Of a DNA stretch of 9,316 nucleotides, positions 5,822 to 9,316 are shown piece after piece. The stretch comes from Pseudomonas sp. UBA5782 (GTDB lineage Bacteria; Pseudomonadota; Gammaproteobacteria; Pseudomonadales; Pseudomonadaceae). The position numbers and the translations under genes were made by a program. How positions within the stretch are numbered: position 1 is the stretch's first letter; every line of letters begins with the position of its first letter. The notes below the pieces were generated by a model that had not been told where the DNA came from, made no database searches, and was given only the letters and a program-made list of their open reading frames with translations. The stretch lies in assembly GCA_002418465.1 (NCBI GenBank), contig DIEE01000081.1:1-9316 (forward strand), written 5' to 3'.

Positions 5822-7240
5822 TCAGCCCTCGGCCATCTGCGCCGCGACTGCCTCGCCGACGGCCCGCACCGCCAGCTCGATCGACGCGCTCGGCTTGCTG
5901 GCGTAGTTCATCCGCAGGCAGTTCCTGTATTTTCCCGCTGCAGAAAAGATGCTGCCGGTGGCGATCTGTATGCCCTGCGCAACCAGCGTGCGGTTCAGCC
6001 GGTGGCTGTCGAAGCCCTCGGGCATCTCCACCCAGATCATGAAGCTGCCCTGCGGCTGGCTGACCTTCACCTCGGCCGGGAAGTAGCGGGCGATCCACTC
6101 GATCATCACGTCGCGGCTGCGCTGGTATTGCGCGCGCATGCGCCGCAAATGCGGCTCGTAGTGGCCGCCGCCGATGAATTCAGCGAGCGCCAGCTGCGGC
6201 AGCTGGGCGGTGGAGCCGGTGCCCATGTACTTCATGTGCAGCACGCGGTCCAGGTAGCGGCCGGGGGCGATCCAGCCAACCCGCAGGCCGGGTGCCAGGG
6301 TCTTCGAGAAGGAACTGCAGAGCAGCACGCGGCCGTCCTCGTCGAACGACTTGATGGTGCGCGGTCGCGGGTAGCGGTAGGCCAGTTCGCCGTAGACGTC
6401 GTCCTCGATGATCGCCACGTCGTAGCGTTGGGCCAGGGTCAGCAGGGCGCGCTTGTTGGCCTCCGGCATGATGTAGCCGAGCGGGCTGTTGCAGGTCGGG
6501 GTGAGCTGGATGGCCTTGATCGGCCATTGCTCCAGCGCCAGTTCCAGCGCCTCCAGGCTGATTCCGGTGAGCGGGTCGCTGGGCAGTTCCAGGGCTTTCA
6601 TGCCGAACCCCTTGAGCGCCTGCATCACCCCGTGGAAGCTCGGCGAATCCACCGCGACGATGTCGCCGGGCTCGCACAGCGCACGAATGGCGGCGGACAG
6701 CGCCTCGTGGCAACCGGTGGTGACGACGATCTCGGCGGGCGGAATCCGGCAGCCGGAGTCCAGCAGCAGGCGCGCGATCTGTTCGCGCAGGGCGAGGTCG
6801 CCGTAGATGCTGCCGTAGGTCAGGGTGTTCAGTTCCTGCCGCCGGCCCAGCCGCGACAGCGAGCGCAGCAGCGGTTTCAGCGTCGGGCTGCTGATGTCCG
6901 GGCGCCCGCGGCCGAGCTGGATGATCTTCTCGTTGGGCTCGCCGCCGATCTGCTCCAGGACCTGGTCCCACTGCGAGACCTCCACCGGCCGCTGTGCGCT
7001 GCGGATCATGTTCGGCAGTGCCGGCACCTGCCGCGCGGCGGGCACGAAGTAGCCCGACTTCGGGCGCGGCGTCGCCAGCCCCTGGTCCTCCAGGTGCCGA
7101 TAGGCCTGCTGCACGGTGCTCAGGCTGACGCCGTGCTCGATGCTCAGCGCGCGCACCGAGGGCAGGCGGTCGCCGGGCAGGTAGAGGCCCTGTTCGATAC
7201 GTGCGCCTATCACTTCGGCAAGGTTCTGGTAGAGGGTCAT
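5822..7240 (-). CDS. MocR/GabR-type regulator: GntR wHTH fused to aminotransferase-like domain
   Basis: A 472-residue fusion typical of the MocR subfamily. Residues about 1-66 are a GntR winged helix (GDRLPSVRALSIEHGVSLSTVQQAYRHLE region, then SGYFV). Residues about 105-472 are a fold-type I aminotransferase domain with a complete PLP site: TYGSIYGDLALR near 141, N251 in TCNSPLG, EDDVYGEL (279-286), the Schiff-base lysine K313 in SFSKTLAPGLRVGW, and R443 in LRMNY for a carboxylate. MocR proteins use PLP, often with an amino compound, to sense and regulate, usually acting on a divergent target and on themselves. Here the divergent target is the DUF1127 gene, with long-spaced inverted repeats between. 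The ATG has only a weak ribosome site (GGAG at 7251-7254, ten bases away), suggesting low expression. Effector unknown; a polyamine-derived amine such as GABA is a guess from context. Confidence 0.93.
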   Translation of the reverse strand: MTLYQNLAEVIGARIEQGLYLPGDRLPSVRALSIEHGVSLSTVQQAYRHLEDQGLATPRPKSGYFVPAARQVPALPNMIRSAQRPVEVSQWDQVLEQIGGEPNEKIIQLGRGRPDISSPTLKPLLRSLSRLGRRQELNTLTYGSIYGDLALREQIARLLLDSGCRIPPAEIVVTTGCHEALSAAIRALCEPGDIVAVDSPSFHGVMQALKGFGMKALELPSDPLTGISLEALELALEQWPIKAIQLTPTCNSPLGYIMPEANKRALLTLAQRYDVAIIEDDVYGELAYRYPRPRTIKSFDEDGRVLLCSSFSKTLAPGLRVGWIAPGRYLDRVLHMKYMGTGSTAQLPQLALAEFIGGGHYEPHLRRMRAQYQRSRDVMIEWIARYFPAEVKVSQPQGSFMIWVEMPEGFDSHRLNRTLVAQGIQIATGSIFSAAGKYRNCLRMNYASKPSASIELAVRAVGEAVAAQMAEG

Positions 7241-7261
7241 GCGCCTGCGGCTCCATTGCTG

Positions 7262-7290
7262 ATCAGTACAGATTCAGCAAAAACTCTCAA
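7262..7290 (-). promoter_or_regulatory. Candidate MocR-gene promoter covered by operator 1
   Basis: On the minus strand TTGAGA (reverse complement of 7285-7290, 5/6 match) precedes ACTGAT (reverse complement of 7262-7267, 3/6) by 17 bases. Operator copy 1 occupies most of the spacer, which would fit autorepression. The -10 box is poor, so this assignment is tentative. Confidence 0.35.
7267..7280 (+). promoter_or_regulatory. Operator copy 1 (left arm of the 14-bp inverted repeat)
   Basis: TACAGATTCAGCAA lies 27 bases upstream of the MocR start codon. It is the exact reverse complement of the copy at 7334-7347. Paired distant sites in a divergent promoter are typical for dimeric MocR regulators such as GabR, so MocR binding is inferred. 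Confidence 0.65.
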
Positions 7291-7312
7291 TTCAGACGCG
7301 CTTTTCCACTGC

Positions 7313-7320
7313 CTGTATGG
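7313..7320 (-). promoter_or_regulatory. Half-site CCATACAG, inner copy
   Basis: CTGTATGG here is the perfect reverse complement of CCATACAG at 7379-7386. It shares the TACAG core of the two 14-bp sites. It may be a weaker secondary contact for the same regulator, or it may be coincidence for an 8-bp match. Confidence 0.35.
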
Positions 7321-7333
7321 AGTTAATTTCTGA

Positions 7334-7347
7334 TTGCTGAATCTGTA
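7334..7347 (-). promoter_or_regulatory. Operator copy 2 (right arm of the 14-bp inverted repeat)
   Basis: TTGCTGAATCTGTA is the exact reverse complement of 7267-7280, with centres 67 bases apart. It ends 60 bases before the DUF1127 start codon, in the region where an activator or repressor of that gene would sit. A perfect 14-base match is very unlikely by chance in so short a region. Confidence 0.65.
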
Positions 7348-7378
7348 TTGCTTTTTCGATGAGCGCAATGATGTCTTC

Positions 7379-7386
7379 CCATACAG
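7379..7386 (+). promoter_or_regulatory. Half-site CCATACAG, outer copy
   Basis: CCATACAG pairs with CTGTATGG at 7313-7320 and lies 20 bases before the DUF1127 start codon, just upstream of its ribosome site. It could be a transcribed operator element or a stem in the mRNA leader. Weak evidence on its own. Confidence 0.3.
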
Positions 7387-7406
7387 AAGAAGACAAGGAG
7401 AGCGCG

Positions 7407-7688
7407 ATGCGTGACTCGATCGAAAGCTACGAAGCGTTTGGCGAACCCGAGCGGATACCGCAGGAGCCTCGCCCGCTGCTGCGTCTGGTGCCGGCGGCCC
7501 GACCTGCGGAAGGACGTTGGACGCTGTTCTGGCGCAGCCTGCGCACGCGCAAGGCGCTGCTGCGGCTGAACAGCTACCAGTTGCGCGATATCGGCCTGAG
7601 CCGCGCCGATGCGCTGGCCGAAGCCGACAAGCCGCTGTGGACTTTGTGGCGCGAGGCCGGCCGCGCGGCGCAGCCGTCGCGCGACTGA
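7407..7688 (+). CDS. DUF1127 (YjiS-like) small protein
   Basis: A 93-residue, Arg-rich protein. The C-terminal half carries the DUF1127 signature: WRSLRTRKALLRLNSYQLRD (42-61), then IGLSRADALAEADKPLW (62-78). The first 35 residues are a variable, probably unstructured extension. Some DUF1127 proteins in alphaproteobacteria bind RNA and affect RNA turnover or nutrient responses; nothing here proves the same role. The ATG at 7407 is preceded by AAGGAG (7395-7400) at ideal spacing, so the earlier in-frame ATG at 7359 is rejected. The gene is divergent from the MocR regulator and is its most likely target. It is convergent with the FAD oxidase, whose stop lies 12 bases away. A purine run next to the ribosome site (7384-7402) could bind Hfq/Crc. 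Confidence 0.88.
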   Translation: MRDSIESYEAFGEPERIPQEPRPLLRLVPAARPAEGRWTLFWRSLRTRKALLRLNSYQLRDIGLSRADALAEADKPLWTLWREAGRAAQPSRD

Positions 7689-7693
7689 GGCGT

Positions 7694-7716
7694 CGGCGGC
7701 TTACAGCAGGCCGCCG
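7694..7716. terminator. Possible shared terminator hairpin of convergent genes
   Basis: CGGCGGC (7694-7700) pairs with GCCGCCG (7710-7716) around a nine-base loop that contains the oxidase stop codon. Only 12 bases separate the stop codons of the DUF1127 gene and the oxidase, so any shared terminator must lie here. Neither strand has a T-tract after the stem, so an intrinsic terminator is doubtful. Confidence 0.3.
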
Positions 7717-9023
7717 GCTTCCTTGAGGCGGTACCAGAGCATGCCGAGGGCGAGCATCGGCGAGCGCAGGCGTTTGCCGCCGGGGAAGGTGATGTGCGGG
7801 ACCTTGTCGAACAGGTCGAAGCCGCCGCCCTGCTGGCCGCTGATGGCTTCGGCGAGCAGCTTGCCGGCCAGGTGGGTGACGTTCAGGCCGTGGCCGGAGT
7901 ACGCCTGGGCGTAATACACGTTGGGACGGTCGGCGAGGCGGCCGATCTGCGGCAGGCGGTTGGCGCCGATGCCGATCATGCCGCCCCACTGGTAGTCGAT
8001 GCGGGTGTTCTCCAGCTGCGGGAAGACCTTCAGCATCTTCGGCCGCATGTAGGCGGCGATGTCCGCCGGATCTCGCCCCGAATAATGGCAGGCACCGCCG
8101 AACAGCAGGCGGCGGTCGGCGGACAGGCGATAGTAGTCCAGCGCCACGCGCTGGTCGCAGAGCGCCATGTTCTGCGGGATCAGCGCCTGCGCCTGTTCTT
8201 CGGAGAGCGGCTCGGTGGCGATCACGTAGCTGCCGGCGGGCAGCACCTTGCCGCCGAGCTGCGGCTCGAGGTCATTGATGTAGGCATTGCAGGCGAGCAC
8301 CAGGGTCTTGGCGCAGACGCGGCCCTGTTCGGTGTGCACCTTCACGCCGTCGCCGTACTCGATGCGCACCACTTCGGAATGCTCGAACAGGCGCACGCCC
8401 AGCGCGGCGGCGGCCGCGGCCTCGCCGAGCGCGAGGTTGAGCGGGTGCAGGTGGCCGGAGCCCATGTCGATGAGGCCGCCGACGTAGCGCTCCGAGCCGA
8501 CCACGCAGTGCATCTCGCCCGGCTGCAGCAAGCGCAGCGTGTGGCGATAGCCCAGGCCCTGCAGCTCCGCCATGTCCTCGGCGAAGCCGGCCAGGTCGGC
8601 GGGCTTGTTCGCCAGGTCGCAGTAGCCCCAGGTCAGGTCGCAGTCGATGGCGTGCTTCTCGACGCGACGGCGGACGATTTCCACGGCCTCCAGTCCCATC
8701 AGCTTGAGCGAGCGAACGCCGTCCTCGCCGATCACCGGGGCGAACTGCTCGACACCATGTCCGACGCCGCGGATCAACTGGCCGCCGTTGCGTCCGCTGG
8801 CGCCCCAGCCGATCTGGTGAGCTTCGAGCAGCGCCACCGAGATGCCGCGCTCGGCCAGTTCGATGGCGGTGTTGAGCCCGCTGAAACCGCCGCCGACGAT
8901 GCACACGTCGACGCGCAGGGCGTCGCGCAGCGGCGGATAGGCGAGCGCCTGGTTGGCGGTGGCGGCGTAGTAGGAGGGAGCATGCCGATCCGTGTGCACC
9001 GGAAGCCGAACGCGAGCGCTCAT
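7701..9023 (-). CDS. pauB4: FAD-dependent oxidase, PauB/PuuB (gamma-glutamylpolyamine oxidase) type
   Basis: A 440-residue DAO-family flavoprotein. The N-terminal dinucleotide fold reads VDVCIVGGGFSGL with G44, G46 and G49, and E67 (LLEAHQ) ends the second strand to bind adenosine ribose. GASGRNGGQL (74-83) and the C-terminal FAD region with WGGMIGIGANRLPQIG (346-361) and YSGHGLN (375-381) are typical of PuuB-like enzymes. These oxidise gamma-glutamylputrescine and related polyamine conjugates to aldehydes, releasing peroxide and ammonia. Position next to lrp and near kauB matches PauB4 (PA5309) from memory; the symbol rests on that. The dehydrogenase at 1302-2792 would act next. The ATG is preceded by AGGA (9032-9035) with 8-base spacing. 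No signal peptide is seen, so it should be cytoplasmic. Other D-amino-acid oxidase-like substrates are possible. Confidence 0.88.
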   Translation of the reverse strand: MSARVRLPVHTDRHAPSYYAATANQALAYPPLRDALRVDVCIVGGGFSGLNTAIELAERGISVALLEAHQIGWGASGRNGGQLIRGVGHGVEQFAPVIGEDGVRSLKLMGLEAVEIVRRRVEKHAIDCDLTWGYCDLANKPADLAGFAEDMAELQGLGYRHTLRLLQPGEMHCVVGSERYVGGLIDMGSGHLHPLNLALGEAAAAAALGVRLFEHSEVVRIEYGDGVKVHTEQGRVCAKTLVLACNAYINDLEPQLGGKVLPAGSYVIATEPLSEEQAQALIPQNMALCDQRVALDYYRLSADRRLLFGGACHYSGRDPADIAAYMRPKMLKVFPQLENTRIDYQWGGMIGIGANRLPQIGRLADRPNVYYAQAYSGHGLNVTHLAGKLLAEAISGQQGGGFDLFDKVPHITFPGGKRLRSPMLALGMLWYRLKEAGGLL

Positions 9024-9047
9024 GTGTGAAATCCTGATAGGTGTGTG

Positions 9048-9062
9048 TGGAAAATTTTACGC
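9048..9062 (-). promoter_or_regulatory. Lrp-like box upstream of the oxidase gene
   Basis: Read on the plus strand, TGGAAAATTTTACGC matches 12 of 15 positions of the E. coli Lrp consensus YAGHAWATTWTDCTR. It sits 25-39 bases before the oxidase start, and an Lrp-family gene is the immediate upstream neighbour. Direct control of the oxidase by that regulator is inferred. Confidence 0.4.
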
Positions 9063-9092
9063 AGCATAGGGGCGAATCAACCCGAGCATCAA
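9054..9092 (-). promoter_or_regulatory. Candidate promoter region of the oxidase gene
   Basis: Two readings are possible on the minus strand. TTGATG (reverse complement of 9087-9092) with TATGCT (9063-9068) has an 18-base spacer and two 4/6 boxes. TTGATT (9075-9080) with TAAAAT (9054-9059) has a better -10 but only 15 bases between. The second would be overlapped by the Lrp-like box. No choice can be made from sequence alone. Confidence 0.35.
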
Positions 9093-9191
9093 GGCCTTGG
9101 CTGCACGGCGAAAGGGTCAGGATGCCGCTGGAGGCGCTTCGCCGCGGCGCCACCGGCTTTGATTCGAGATGCGTTCAGGGCGCTTTCGGGG

Positions 9192-9222
9192 AAAAAGCGC
9201 GCGAACCGATCGGCCGGCGCGC
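9192..9222 (-). terminator. Probable terminator of the Lrp-family gene
   Basis: On the minus strand GCGCGC (9222-9217) pairs with GCGCGC (9202-9197), with an inner CCG/CGG pairing, followed directly by five T (9196-9192). It lies about 28 bases after the lrp stop. It would separate lrp from the oxidase gene in the same direction. An overlapping hairpin, GCGCTTT (9180-9186) with AAAGCGC (9194-9200), could compete with it. Confidence 0.5.
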
Positions 9223-9249
9223 CGTCCCAACAGACAGACGTGCCCGAAA

Positions 9250-9316
9250 TCAGTCCGGCACCGGCAGGTTGAGGCTTTCCTTCACCTCCTCCATGACGAT
9301 GTAGCTCTTCGATTCG
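9250..9316 (-). CDS. lrp: Lrp/AsnC-family regulator, C-terminal end only
   Basis: Only the last 22 codons are in the window; the gene continues beyond the right edge. The visible end reads ESKSYIVMEEVKESLNLPVPD and stops at TGA (9250-9252). The IVMEEVK stretch is the typical last beta-strand of the RAM/AsnC C-terminal domain of Lrp proteins, which bind small effectors such as amino acids. The DNA-binding domain is not visible. Location beside the PauB-like oxidase fits the Lrp gene PA5308 of P. aeruginosa, from memory. The family call is sound; the exact orthologue is less certain. Confidence 0.75.
   Translation of the reverse strand, partial: ESKSYIVMEEVKESLNLPVPD

Noticed and set aside
6002..7333. 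Plus-strand open frame of 443 codons opposite the MocR gene.
   Set aside because: No recognisable domain; the minus-strand frame has an intact wHTH and PLP site.
7357..7409. Earlier in-frame ATG (7359) as start of the DUF1127 gene.
   Set aside because: No ribosome site before it, whereas AAGGAG stands six bases before the ATG at 7407.
7794..9029. Plus-strand open frame of 411 codons opposite the FAD oxidase.
   Set aside because: Antisense shadow with biased composition; the oxidase frame has clear FAD motifs.
9133..9151. Hairpin GGCGC/GCGCC between the oxidase and lrp genes as a small RNA.
   Set aside because: Short GC stem without a promoter or T-tract of its own; expected by chance at this GC content.

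Overview
The window is high-GC bacterial chromosomal DNA of Pseudomonas type. It carries a canonical gammaproteobacterial rpmB-rpmG pair. The order that follows (small cupin, aldehyde dehydrogenase, MFS transporter, PLD-family lipoprotein, PuuB/PauB-type oxidase, Lrp regulator) matches, from memory, the Pseudomonas aeruginosa PA5316-PA5308 neighbourhood. I cannot name the species; two differences from the PAO1 order argue against P. aeruginosa itself.

Layout. 1-653: a good sigma70 promoter, a structured untranslated leader, rpmB (L28), rpmG (L33) and a textbook intrinsic terminator. 752-1117 (-): a small cupin protein, divergent from 1302-2792 (+), a KauB/PauC/PuuC-type aldehyde dehydrogenase that ends at a strong terminator. 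2940-4088 (+): an MFS transporter, convergent on 4193-5725 (-), a PLD-superfamily lipoprotein with a TTG start; a REP-like imperfect inverted repeat lies between them. 5822-7240 (-): a MocR/GabR-type regulator with a fused aminotransferase domain, divergent from 7407-7688 (+), a DUF1127 small protein. Their shared promoter region holds a perfect 14-bp inverted repeat with centres 67 bp apart. 7701-9023 (-): a PauB/PuuB-type FAD oxidase. 9250-9316 (-): the last codons of an Lrp/AsnC regulator.

How the genes fit. The FAD oxidase and the aldehyde dehydrogenase are consecutive steps of polyamine breakdown by the gamma-glutamyl route (amine to aldehyde, aldehyde to acid). The small cupin is a conserved neighbour, and Lrp is a plausible local regulator because an Lrp-like AT-rich box lies just upstream of the oxidase. 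The MFS protein could carry a related substrate, but nothing in the sequence proves it. The MocR/DUF1127 pair looks like a self-contained regulatory module set into this locus. An aminotransferase gene, which I recall beside the dehydrogenase in PAO1, is absent here.

The most interesting region is the MocR-DUF1127 intergenic region with its long-spaced operator pair. Next come the structured rpmB leader, the palindrome upstream of the dehydrogenase, and the altered gene order. No CRISPR array, tRNA, rRNA, transposase or phage gene was seen. No gene-free stretch exceeds 300 bases.
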